A stretch of 64,000 bases of DNA from CAVXDY01 sp963721335. GTDB taxonomy: Bacteria > Actinomycetota > Thermoleophilia > Miltoncostaeales > Miltoncostaeaceae. A program made the position numbers and the translations under genes. Shown one piece after another: positions 20,676 through 27,745 of this stretch. The stretch's first letter is position 1. Every line of letters begins with the position of its first letter. The stretch covers positions 744,001 to 808,000 of the forward strand of contig CAVRIV010000008.1 in assembly GCA_963721335.1 (NCBI GenBank), written 5' to 3'. Under the pieces are notes generated by a model. That model saw only the letters and a program-made list of their open reading frames with translations, was not told the origin of the DNA and did not search any database.

Positions 20676-21622
20676 GTGGCGGACGTGCTCGCCGTCGGCG
20701 CCGGGATCGGTGTCTCGACGTAGTCGAGCCAGCCCTCCGAGCGCGGGTCGCGGCCCTCCGTGGCGGCGACGAACCGCTGCTGGAGGGTCCGCGTGATCGG
20801 GCCCGGGGGGCCCAGGGGGTGGTCGTCCACCTCGTTGACCGGGCAGACCTCGGCCGCCGTGCCGGTGATGAACACCTCGTCGGCGTGGTAGAGCTCGCCC
20901 CGGGCGACCTCGCGCTCGAGCACCGGGATGCCCTCGTCGGAGGCCAGGGCGAGGATGCTGGCGCGGGTGATGCCCTCGAGGATCGAGGCCTGGACCGGCG
21001 GGGTGATGAGGACCCCGTCGCGCACCAGGAACAGGTTCTCCCCCGACCCGTCGGCCACGTAGCCGGCCTCGTTGAGCAGGATGGCCTCCTGGTAGCCGGC
21101 CTTGTGGGTCTCGATCTTGGCGAGGATCGAGTTCAGGTACTGGCCGCCGGCCTTGGCCGTGGCCGGGATGGTGCTCGAGCCGATCCGGCGCCAGCTCGAC
21201 ACCTTGGCGCGGATGCCGGTGCGCAGGCCGTCCTCGCCGAGGTAGGCGGGCCACACCCACGCCGCAACGGCCACGTCCACGGGCGCCTCGAGCGGGAAGA
21301 GGCCCATCGTGCCGTAGCCGCGCAGGGCGATCGGCCGGATGTAGCAGGCCCCGAGGCCGTTGGCGGCGATCACCTGATGGACCGCCGCGCGCATCTCCTC
21401 GCCGGTGTACGGGAGCGGCATGTGGTACATCGCGGCCGACCGCTCGAGGCGCGCGAGGTGGTCGCCGAGACGGAACACCGCCGTCCCCCCGTCCGCGTCG
21501 TACGACCGGATGCCCTCGAAGACCGTGGTGCCGTAGTGGAGGCCGTGCGAGAGCACGTGCACCTTGGCGTCCGCCCAGTCGACGAGCGCGCCGTTCATCC
21601 AGATCTTCTCGGCTTCCTGCAT
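20672..21622 (-). CDS. ilvE: Branched-chain amino acid aminotransferase
   Basis: IlvE (316 aa) is a class IV PLP transaminase making Leu, Ile and Val from the 2-oxo acids. Motifs are VLSHGLHYGTTVFEGIRSYD, the PLP lysine region SSTIPATAKAGGQYLNSILA, GYVADGSGENLFLVRDGVL and the GITRASILALASDEGIPVLE element. The ATG at 21622 has AAGGA upstream. It heads the ilvE-cimA-degT-argH-mpg-tyrS run, 38 nt downstream of the maoC-like gene, and may share its transcript with leuB. The length is normal. Confidence 0.96.
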   Translation of the reverse strand: MQEAEKIWMNGALVDWADAKVHVLSHGLHYGTTVFEGIRSYDADGGTAVFRLGDHLARLERSAAMYHMPLPYTGEEMRAAVHQVIAANGLGACYIRPIALRGYGTMGLFPLEAPVDVAVAAWVWPAYLGEDGLRTGIRAKVSSWRRIGSSTIPATAKAGGQYLNSILAKIETHKAGYQEAILLNEAGYVADGSGENLFLVRDGVLITPPVQASILEGITRASILALASDEGIPVLEREVARGELYHADEVFITGTAAEVCPVNEVDDHPLGPPGPITRTLQQRFVAATEGRDPRSEGWLDYVETPIPAPTASTSAT

Positions 21623-21660
21623 GCGGAGGGTTCCTTCGCGCGGGGTGGAGGCGAACTAGA

Positions 21661-22179
21661 TTACCGGGCCGCTCCAGGACCGGAGGACGGGCGCGGGCGG
21701 CGCGACGCCGGGCCGTGCCCCCGGCGGTAGACCATGACGGTGCGGACGAAGGTGATCACGATCACGCCGTCCTGGTTGTAGCCGGTGCTCCGGACGGTGA
21801 CGATCCCGGCCTCCGGGCGCGAGCCCGAGGCGCGGGCGGCCAGCACCTCCGACTCGGAGTAGATGGTGTCCCCCTCGTAGACCGGGTGGGGCAGCCGCAC
21901 CTCCTCCCAGCCCAGGTTGGCGATGACGTTCTCCGACACGTCCGACACGCTCTGGCCCGTCACGAGAGCGAGGGTGAAGGTGGAGTTGACCAGCGGCCGG
22001 CCGAACTCGGTGCCCGCGGAGTAGTGGCGGTCCACGTGGATCGGAGCGGTGTTCTGGGTGAGGAGGCTGAACCAGACGTTGTCCACCTCGAGCACGGTGC
22101 GGCCGAGCCGGTGGACGTAGACGTCGCCCACCGCGAAGTCCTCGAAGAACCGGCCCTGCCAGCCGGGCACCTCGGGCAC
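21661..22179 (-). CDS. MaoC-like hot-dog fold dehydratase (172 aa)
   Basis: A hot-dog domain protein of the MaoC/(R)-specific enoyl-CoA hydratase group: FFEDFAVGDVYVHRLGRTVL, then SLLTQNTAPIHVDRHYSAGT, EFGRPLVNSTFTLALVTG and the closing strand GVIVITFVRTVMVYRRG. The hydratase-2 His is present (IHVDRHY) but the usual Asp before it is shifted, so activity is uncertain. The GTG start overlaps the leuB stop by one base (TAGTG), placing it in the leu/ilv run. A link to branched-chain acid metabolism is suggested only by position. Confidence 0.85.
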   Translation of the reverse strand: MPEVPGWQGRFFEDFAVGDVYVHRLGRTVLEVDNVWFSLLTQNTAPIHVDRHYSAGTEFGRPLVNSTFTLALVTGQSVSDVSENVIANLGWEEVRLPHPVYEGDTIYSESEVLAARASGSRPEAGIVTVRSTGYNQDGVIVITFVRTVMVYRRGHGPASRRPRPSSGPGAAR

Positions 22180-23237
22180 TACGCCGCCCCCAGCGCGGCC
22201 AGCAGCCGGTCCCCCACCTCCCGGGTGCCGGCGTCGCCGCCCAGGTCCGGGGTGCGCAGGCCGCCGGCGAGCACCGAGTCCACCGCGGCGTCGATGCGGT
22301 CGGCCGCCTCCGGGGCGTCCAGCGAGTAGCGCAGCATCATCGCCGCCGAGAGGCAGGTGGCGATCGGGTTGGCGATGCCGCGGCCCGCGATGTCCGGTGC
22401 CGAGCCGTGCACCGGCTCGTAGAGGCCGAGCGTCCCGTTGCCGAGGCTGGCCGAGGGGAGCATGCCGATGGAGCCGGTGATCTGAGCGGCCTCGTCGCTG
22501 AGGATGTCGCCGAACAGGTTCTCGGTGATGATCACGTCGAAGTCGGCGGGGCGGCTGAGGAGCTGCATGGCGGCATTGTCCACCAGCATGTGCTCCAGCT
22601 CGATCTCGGGGAAGTCCGCCGCCGTGACGATGACCTGCTCGCGCCACAGGCGCGATGTCTCGAGCACGTTGGCCTTGTCGACCGAGGTCACCTTGCCGCG
22701 CCGGCCGCCGGCCGCCCGGAAGCCCCACTCGGCGAGCCGGGCCACCTCCTGGAGCGTGTAGACGCAGGTGTCGAAGGCCCGCTCGCCCTCCCGGCCGCGG
22801 TCGCCGAAGTAGAGCCCGCCGGTGAGCTCGCGCACGACCAGGAGGTCGGTGCCCTCGATGCGCTCGCGGCGCAGGGGGCTGGCGTCGTAGAGCGCCGGCC
22901 ACGGGCGCACGGGGCGCAGGTTGGCGTAGAGGCCGAGGCCCGACCGCAGGCCGAGCAGCCCCTGCTCGGGGCGGGGGCGGTCGGGGTCGGTCGTGTCCCA
23001 GCGCGGTCCGCCGACCGCGCCGAGCAGCACCGCGTCCGAGGCGCGGCAGGCCTCGAGCACCTGGTCGGTGAGTGCCGTGCCGTGGGCGTCGATCGAGATC
23101 CCGCCCACCAGGTGGTCGTGCCAGTCGACCACGAGGCCGTGGTCCGGAGCGATCGCGTCGACCACGCGACGCGCCTGCGCCACCACCTCCGGCCCGATCC
23201 CGTCTCCCGCCAGCACCGCCACCGACACCTCGGGCAC
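22179..23237 (-). CDS. leuB: 3-isopropylmalate dehydrogenase
   Basis: LeuB (352 aa) oxidises and decarboxylates 3-isopropylmalate with NAD+, the third step of leucine synthesis. It begins VSVAVLAGDGIGPEVVAQAR and has DAVLLGAVGGPRWD, the RSGLGLYANLRPVRPW stretch, RELTGGLYFGDRG, SVDKANVLETSRLWRE and the metal/NAD loop NLFGDILSDEAAQITGSIGM with EPVHGSAPDIAGRGIANPIA. The GTG is preceded by GGGGAGG at 6 nt, but that element forms the arm of a hairpin (23244-23276). It is separated from leuD by the CHRD gene. Confidence 0.97.
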   Translation of the reverse strand: MPEVSVAVLAGDGIGPEVVAQARRVVDAIAPDHGLVVDWHDHLVGGISIDAHGTALTDQVLEACRASDAVLLGAVGGPRWDTTDPDRPRPEQGLLGLRSGLGLYANLRPVRPWPALYDASPLRRERIEGTDLLVVRELTGGLYFGDRGREGERAFDTCVYTLQEVARLAEWGFRAAGGRRGKVTSVDKANVLETSRLWREQVIVTAADFPEIELEHMLVDNAAMQLLSRPADFDVIITENLFGDILSDEAAQITGSIGMLPSASLGNGTLGLYEPVHGSAPDIAGRGIANPIATCLSAAMMLRYSLDAPEAADRIDAAVDSVLAGGLRTPDLGGDAGTREVGDRLLAALGAA

Positions 23238-23243
23238 CCCGGT

Positions 23244-23276
23244 CCTCCCCGCTCGACGCCGCGCCGGGCGGGGAGG
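23244..23276 (-). promoter_or_regulatory. Hairpin that sequesters the leuB ribosome binding site
   Basis: CCTCCCCG (minus-strand 23276-23269) pairs with CGGGGAGG (23251-23244); the second arm contains the Shine-Dalgarno GGGGAGG located 6 nt before the leuB GTG. The 17-nt loop is GC-rich. It could damp translation initiation, or serve as a terminator for the CHRD gene just upstream. Function is inferred. Confidence 0.45.
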
Positions 23277-23305
23277 TTAATGGACCCGGGACGCCGGTCG
23301 CGCGG

Positions 23306-23776
23306 CTACTTGTGGAGCTGCCCCCGGACGGCGCCGCCGGGGAAGTCGCTCGTGTGGACGTTGACGTAGAAGCGGCTGGGCTTGCCGGCGATCTCGGAGA
23401 CCAGCGCCGCTGAGGCGTTCACGCAGCCGCTGCTGAAGCCCGCGGTGCCCGACCCCGGAGGCGTGAGCGGCACGACGATCGGGCCGGCGACACCCTTGGC
23501 GCCGCGGTGGATGTGGGCCGCGTTCGGCTTCTTCACGTTGCCGACGAGGAGGGCGAAGCACACCCTCGTGGGGTTCGGGAAGAGGAGGGTGGCGGCACCG
23601 CGACCGTCGGAGTCACCCTTGGTGGGCGCCTCCGCGCCACCGGTCATCGAGGCGAACAGCGGCCCCTTGGCGACGGCGTTCGACTGGGCCCCCAGGGCGG
23701 GGAGGATCGGCACGGCGGCCAGGGCTCCGGCCGCCAGCGCCGCGCCGGCGATCGCGAGTGGACGACGACGGAACAT
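23306..23776 (-). CDS. Secreted CHRD-domain protein (156 aa)
   Basis: An exported protein with a signal peptide (MFRRRPLAIAGAALAAGALA, cleavage probably near LGAQS, residue about 30). One CHRD domain follows: SMTGGAEAPTKGDSDGRGAA, the CFALLVGNVKKPNAAHIHRG block, VVPLTPPGSGTAGFSSGC and FYVNVHTSDFPGGAVRGQLHK, the hallmark ending. CHRD domains occur in bacterial secreted proteins of unknown role. The gene sits between leuD and leuB but is bracketed by hairpins at 23835-23862 and 23244-23276, so it is likely an independent insertion in the leu cluster. Confidence 0.9.
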   Translation of the reverse strand: MFRRRPLAIAGAALAAGALAAVPILPALGAQSNAVAKGPLFASMTGGAEAPTKGDSDGRGAATLLFPNPTRVCFALLVGNVKKPNAAHIHRGAKGVAGPIVVPLTPPGSGTAGFSSGCVNASAALVSEIAGKPSRFYVNVHTSDFPGGAVRGQLHK

Positions 23777-23834
23777 GACGCTCTCCTAGTTCTCAGGCCC
23801 TCGGGCGAGGGCGTCGCTCCCGGACCCTCCCGCC

Positions 23835-23862
23835 CCCGGCTCGCGGCGTAAAGCGAGCCGGG
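23835..23862 (-). terminator. Putative terminator downstream of leuD
   Basis: A perfect 10-bp stem (CCCGGCTCGC at 23835-23844, complement at 23853-23862) with an 8-nt loop lies 10 nt past the leuD stop. No T-tract follows. It probably ends the leuACD transcript before the CHRD gene. Confidence 0.6.
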
Positions 23863-23871
23863 CTCCGAGGG

Positions 23872-24471
23872 TCAGAGGAAGGGCGTCGTGAGCGGGCCCT
23901 GCCGCTCCCTCGTCGCCTCGTAGAGGGAGATCTCCTCCTCGTGGGCGAGCGTGAGCGCGATGTCGTCCCAGCCGTTCAGGAGGCGCTCGCGCACCACCGG
24001 GTCCACCGAGAAGGGGATCTCGCGCCCGCCGGGGGCCACCACGACCCGGCGCTCCAGGTTGACGGCCGCCGAGATGCCGGGCTCGCCCTGGGCCTCGTCG
24101 AGGAGGGCGCGCACCTCGGCCTCGGGCAGCTCGACCGGCAGGAGGCCGATCTTGTGGCAGTTGGTGTGGAAGATGTCCGCGAAGCTCGGGGCGATCACGA
24201 CGCGGAAGCCGTGGTCCTCGAGCGCCCACGGCGCGTGCTCGCGGGAGGAGCCGCAGCCGAAGTTCCGGCCGGCCACGAGGATCGACGCGCCCGCGTACTC
24301 GGGGCGGTCGAGGGGGAAGCCCTCCTCCCCCCTCCAATCCCAGAAGAGGAACTCGCCGAAGCCGGTGCGCTCGACGCGCTTCAGGAACTGCTTCGGGATG
24401 ATCTGGTCGGTGTTGACGTCGGACCGGTCGAGCGGGCAGACGACGCCCTCGACGCGCGTGAAGGCCTTCAT
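23872..24471 (-). CDS. leuD: 3-isopropylmalate dehydratase small subunit
   Basis: LeuD (199 aa) pairs with LeuC to isomerise 2- to 3-isopropylmalate. Landmarks are PLDRSDVNTDQIIPKQFLKR, FGEFLFWDWR, ILVAGRNFGCGSSREHAPWA and PSFADIFHTNCHKIGLLPV. The start ATG overlaps the leuC stop by one base (TGATG), giving translational coupling of the two subunits. The C-terminus (ISLYEATRERQGPLTTPFL) matches family length. A hairpin follows the stop. Confidence 0.97.
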   Translation of the reverse strand: MKAFTRVEGVVCPLDRSDVNTDQIIPKQFLKRVERTGFGEFLFWDWRGEEGFPLDRPEYAGASILVAGRNFGCGSSREHAPWALEDHGFRVVIAPSFADIFHTNCHKIGLLPVELPEAEVRALLDEAQGEPGISAAVNLERRVVVAPGGREIPFSVDPVVRERLLNGWDDIALTLAHEEEISLYEATRERQGPLTTPFL

Positions 24472-25889
24472 CAGCCCACCCCCGCCAGATCGGCGTCGAC
24501 GTTGCGGACGTCCACCAGGTGCCCGGCGATGGCCGCGGCGGCCGCCATCGGCGGGCTGACCAGATGGGTGCGCCCGCCCTTGCCCTGGCGTCCTTCGAAG
24601 TTGCGGTTGCTGGTCGAGGCGCAGCGCTCGCCGGGCTGGAGGATGTCGTCGTTCATCGCGAGGCACATCGAGCAGCCGGCGTCGCGCCACTCGAAGCCCG
24701 CCGCCCGGAAGACCTGGTCGAGGCCCTCGGCCTCCGCCTCGGCCTTCACCTGCATCGAGCCGGGCACGACCATCGCCCGCATCCCGGTCGCGACGCGCTT
24801 GCCGCGCACCACCGAGGCCGCCGCCCGCAGGTCGGAGAGGCGCCCGTTGGTGCACGAGCCGATGAAGACCGCGTCGAGAACGATGTCCTCGATCGCCTCC
24901 CCGCCGCTCAGGCCCATGTACTCGAGCGCCCGCCGGACGCCGTCGCGGTCGGCCGGGTCGTCGTAGTCCTCGGGCGTCGGCACGCGCCCGGTCACCGGGG
25001 CGACCATCCCGGGGTTGGTCCCCCAGCTGACCTGCGGCGCGAGGGCCGCGGCGTCGATGTGGACCTCACGGTCGAAGCGGGCGTCCCCGTCGCTCGGCAG
25101 CTCGCGCCAGCCCTCGACCGCCGCGGCGAAGTCGGCCGGCGCGCCCGGCCGCCCCTCGAGCCAGGCGAAGGTGGTGTCGTCGGGCGCGATCATCCCCGCG
25201 CGGGCGCCGCCCTCGATGGACATGTTGCAGACCGTCATCCGGCCCTCCATCGAGAGCGCGCGGATCGCGGCCCCCGCGTACTCGATCACGTGCCCCTGCG
25301 CGCCGGCCACGCCGATCTCGCCGATCGTGCCGAGGATGAGGTCCTTGGCGCCCACGCCGAGGCCGGTCTCGCCCTCGATGCTGATCCGCATGGTCCGGGG
25401 CGGCGACTGCGTGAGCGTCTGGGTGGCCAGGACGTGCTCGACCTCGCTGGTGCCGATGCCGAAGGCGAGCGCCCCGAACGCGCCGTGGGTGGAGGTGTGG
25501 CTGTCGCCGCAGACGATGGTCATCCCCGGCTGGGTGACGCCCATCTCCGGACCGATCACGTGGACGATGCCCTGCCGCGAGCTGCGCAGCGAGAAGAGCG
25601 GGATGCCGAACTCGGCGCAGTTGCGCTCCAGCGCCTCCACCTGCGCGGCCGACAGAGGGTCGGCGATGCCGGCCTCGCGGCCGATGGTCGGCACGTTGTG
25701 GTCGACCGTCGCCAGGGTGCGGTCCGGGCGCCGCACGCGCCGGCCGGCCAGCCGCAGGCCGTCGAAGGCCTGCGGCGAGGTGACCTCGTGCACGAGGTGC
25801 AGGTCCACGTAGAGGATCGCCTCGCCGTGCGCGTCGGCCGGGCGCACCTCGTGGGCGTCCCACACCTTCTCGAACAGGGTGGCGCCCAT
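24471..25889 (-). CDS. leuC: 3-isopropylmalate dehydratase large subunit
   Basis: LeuC (472 aa) is the aconitase-like [4Fe-4S] subunit of isopropylmalate isomerase. It starts MGATLFEKVWDAHEVRP. It contains TIVCGDSHTSTHGAFGALAF and the cluster cysteines in FIGSCTNGRLSDLR and DAGCSMCLAMN, then RCASTSNRNFEGRQGKGGRT. The ATG overlaps the leuA stop by one base. It is the middle gene of leuA-leuC-leuD, so all three are probably under the leuA leader. The full family length is present. Confidence 0.97.
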   Translation of the reverse strand: MGATLFEKVWDAHEVRPADAHGEAILYVDLHLVHEVTSPQAFDGLRLAGRRVRRPDRTLATVDHNVPTIGREAGIADPLSAAQVEALERNCAEFGIPLFSLRSSRQGIVHVIGPEMGVTQPGMTIVCGDSHTSTHGAFGALAFGIGTSEVEHVLATQTLTQSPPRTMRISIEGETGLGVGAKDLILGTIGEIGVAGAQGHVIEYAGAAIRALSMEGRMTVCNMSIEGGARAGMIAPDDTTFAWLEGRPGAPADFAAAVEGWRELPSDGDARFDREVHIDAAALAPQVSWGTNPGMVAPVTGRVPTPEDYDDPADRDGVRRALEYMGLSGGEAIEDIVLDAVFIGSCTNGRLSDLRAAASVVRGKRVATGMRAMVVPGSMQVKAEAEAEGLDQVFRAAGFEWRDAGCSMCLAMNDDILQPGERCASTSNRNFEGRQGKGGRTHLVSPPMAAAAAIAGHLVDVRNVDADLAGVG

Positions 25890-27475
25890 CAGACGCCGCC
25901 GGCGGCGACGCGGTCGCCGTGCTCGGCGTGGCGGCTGGCGTTGACGGCCCGCACGTAGGCGATCGCGCTCGCCTCGAGGACGTCGGTCGAGACCGAGGTG
26001 CCGGCCACGCGGCGCCCGCCGATCTCGCAGACCACGCGCGCCTCGCCCAGCGCGTCGCGGCCGCTGGTGACCGCCGACACCTGGTACTCGAGCAGCACGC
26101 CGGTGCTTCCGGCCGCCGCGTCGATGGCCTTCATGAGCGCGTCCACCGGACCGTCGCCGACGGCCTCGGCCTCGTGCCGGACGCCGTCCGTGTCGCGCAC
26201 CACCACGCGTGCCCGGGGCTCGTCGCCGGTGCCGCCCACGAAGTGGATCTCCTCGAGCTCCAGGCCCTCGCCCTCGGCCTCGACGCGCATCTCGTCGTGG
26301 ACGATGGCCTCCAGGTCGGCCGCGGAGACCTGGCCCTTGCGGTCGGCCACCTCCTTGAAGCGCGTGAAGGCCTGCGCCAGCTCGTCTCGGTCCAGCTCGT
26401 AGCCCAGCTCGACCAGCGCCGTGCCCAGGGCGTGGCGGCCGGAGTGCTTGCCCAGGACGATCTCGCTCTGCGCGAGGCCCACGGACGCGTAGTCCATGAT
26501 CTCGTAGGTCAGCGGGTTGCTGAGCATGCCGTGCTGATGGATGCCGGCCTCGTGCGCGAACGCGTTGCGTCCGACGATCGCCTTGTTCGGCTGCACCACG
26601 TAGCCGGTCATGCGGCTGACCAGCTTGCTCGTGCGGGTGATCTCGGGCGTGACGACGCCGCACCAGAGGCCCCCGAGCGCGTCGGCCCGGGTGCGCAGGA
26701 TCATCGCGAGCTCCTCGACGCTGGCGTTGCCGGCCCGCTCGCCGATGCCGTTGATGCAGCCCTCGACCTGGCGCGCTCCCACCTGGACGCCGGCCAGCGA
26801 GTTGGCGACGGCGAGCCCGAGGTCGTTGTGGCAGTGCACCGAGAGGATCACGTCGCGCAGCGCCGGGCAGCGGTCGTAGAGCTCCATCAGGAACGCCTGG
26901 AACTCGGTGGGCATGGTGTAGCCGACGGTGTCGGGGATGTTGATGGTGCTCGCGCCCTCCGCGATCGCCGCGCCCACGACCTCGGCCACGAAGGCGGGGT
27001 CCGAGCGGGTCGCGTCCTCGCAGGAGAACTCCACGTCGTCGACCATCGATCGAGCGAGGCGCACGGAGTCCACGGCGGCGGCGAGCACCTGGGCGCGGTC
27101 CATCTTCAGCTTGTACGTGAGGTGGATGTCGCTGGTGGCGATGAACGTGTGGATGCGCGGGTGCTGCGCGTCCCGCACGGCCTCGCCCGCGGTCGTGACG
27201 TCGCGCTCGTTCGCGCGGGACAGGGCGGCCACGATCAGGCCCTCGGTCTCGAGCGCCACCGCACGGGTCGCCTCGAAGTCGCCGGGCGAGCTGATGGGGA
27301 ACCCGGCCTCGATCACGTCGACGCCGAGGCGCGCGAGCTGCTGGGCGATCTCGACCTTCTCACGCGTGTTGAGGGCGATTCGGGGCGACTGCTCCCCGTC
27401 GCGGAGGGTGGTGTCGAAGATCATCACCCGCTTGGCGGGGTCCTGCTGGGCGGGGGCCGTGTCGTCGGCGGTCAT
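25889..27475 (-). CDS. leuA: 2-isopropylmalate synthase
   Basis: LeuA (528 aa) condenses 2-oxoisovalerate with acetyl-CoA, the committed leucine step. It has VMIFDTTLRDGEQSPRIALN, GVDVIEAGFPISSPGDFEAT, VHCHNDLGLAVANSLAGVQV, GRNAFAHEAGIHQHGM and the GKHSGRHALGTALVELGYEL element. The C-terminal regulatory domain is present (VTSGRDALGEARVVCEIGGR), so leucine feedback is expected. The ATG has AGGAG about 12 nt upstream. A 148-nt leader with a leucine-rich peptide and hairpins precedes it, and the promoter at 27635-27663 drives the unit. leuC overlaps its stop. Confidence 0.96.
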   Translation of the reverse strand: MTADDTAPAQQDPAKRVMIFDTTLRDGEQSPRIALNTREKVEIAQQLARLGVDVIEAGFPISSPGDFEATRAVALETEGLIVAALSRANERDVTTAGEAVRDAQHPRIHTFIATSDIHLTYKLKMDRAQVLAAAVDSVRLARSMVDDVEFSCEDATRSDPAFVAEVVGAAIAEGASTINIPDTVGYTMPTEFQAFLMELYDRCPALRDVILSVHCHNDLGLAVANSLAGVQVGARQVEGCINGIGERAGNASVEELAMILRTRADALGGLWCGVVTPEITRTSKLVSRMTGYVVQPNKAIVGRNAFAHEAGIHQHGMLSNPLTYEIMDYASVGLAQSEIVLGKHSGRHALGTALVELGYELDRDELAQAFTRFKEVADRKGQVSAADLEAIVHDEMRVEAEGEGLELEEIHFVGGTGDEPRARVVVRDTDGVRHEAEAVGDGPVDALMKAIDAAAGSTGVLLEYQVSAVTSGRDALGEARVVCEIGGRRVAGTSVSTDVLEASAIAYVRAVNASRHAEHGDRVAAGGV

Positions 27476-27494
27476 GGGAGGGGTCTCCTCTCGA

Positions 27495-27572
27495 GTGGGC
27501 TCCGAGGCTGCGGTGCCCGGCGCATCCGGGCGTGGGTGTCGGCAAGCTCCCCCTAGCGGGGGAGGAGCCCAC
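27495..27572 (-). promoter_or_regulatory. Potential leuA attenuator structures
   Basis: In the leader RNA, GTGGGCTCC (27572-27564, inside the leader peptide codons) is perfectly complementary to GGAGCCCAC (27503-27495), just before the leuA ribosome binding site. A second hairpin, CTCCCCC-GCTA-GGGGGAG, spans 27564-27547 across the leader stop codon. A third, GCCCGG-ATGCG-CCGGGC, lies at 27531-27515. Ribosome position on the leucine codons could choose between pairings. There is no U-tract, so control might act on translation or Rho-type termination. Confidence 0.55.
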
Positions 27573-27627
27573 GAAGCCGAAGGAGACCGCGCGGAGGGAC
27601 GGTGGCGTGCGCGGCGTCCACGAGCAT
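27553..27627 (-). CDS. Leucine-rich leader peptide of leuA (24 aa)
   Basis: The ORF starts with ATG only 7 nt after a TATTCT -10 box, so the mRNA is leaderless or nearly so. It encodes 24 residues ending RGLLRLRGLLPR. Five of the last ten residues are Leu (codons CTC CTT, CTT, CTC CTC), plus one at position 2. The stop TAG sits in the loop of a hairpin, and leuA follows 77 nt downstream. Size, position and leucine run are those of an amino-acid biosynthetic leader peptide, as known for leuA of Streptomyces and enteric bacteria. Confidence 0.75.
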   Translation of the reverse strand: MLVDAAHATVPPRGLLRLRGLLPR

Positions 27628-27634
27628 GCGGTGA

Positions 27635-27663
27635 AGAATACCGATGGCGGTCGGAGCGGGCAA
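27635..27663 (-). promoter_or_regulatory. Promoter of the leuA leader and leuACD
   Basis: Minus-strand TTGCCC (27663-27658) and TATTCT (27640-27635) are 17 nt apart. The predicted start site coincides with, or lies 1-2 nt from, the A of the leader-peptide ATG at 27627. Confidence 0.65.
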
Positions 27664-27745
27664 CGCCCTCGCGGTCTCGGCCCGCGTGAGGGCGGCGGGC
27701 CCCGGGATTGCCTCGGGTCCACATTCGTCCGCTAGCCTCCCGCCG

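Noticed and set aside
25066..25863. Long open frames antisense or out of frame to leuC and other genes (Arg/Gly/Pro/Ala strings)
   Set aside because: They are by-products of GC3 bias in the true genes; their composition is uniform RGPA without any domain.
27476..27640. T-box or other riboswitch before leuA
   Set aside because: No T-box core (AGGGUGGNACCGCG), no specifier stem and no known riboswitch consensus; the leader peptide explains the region better.
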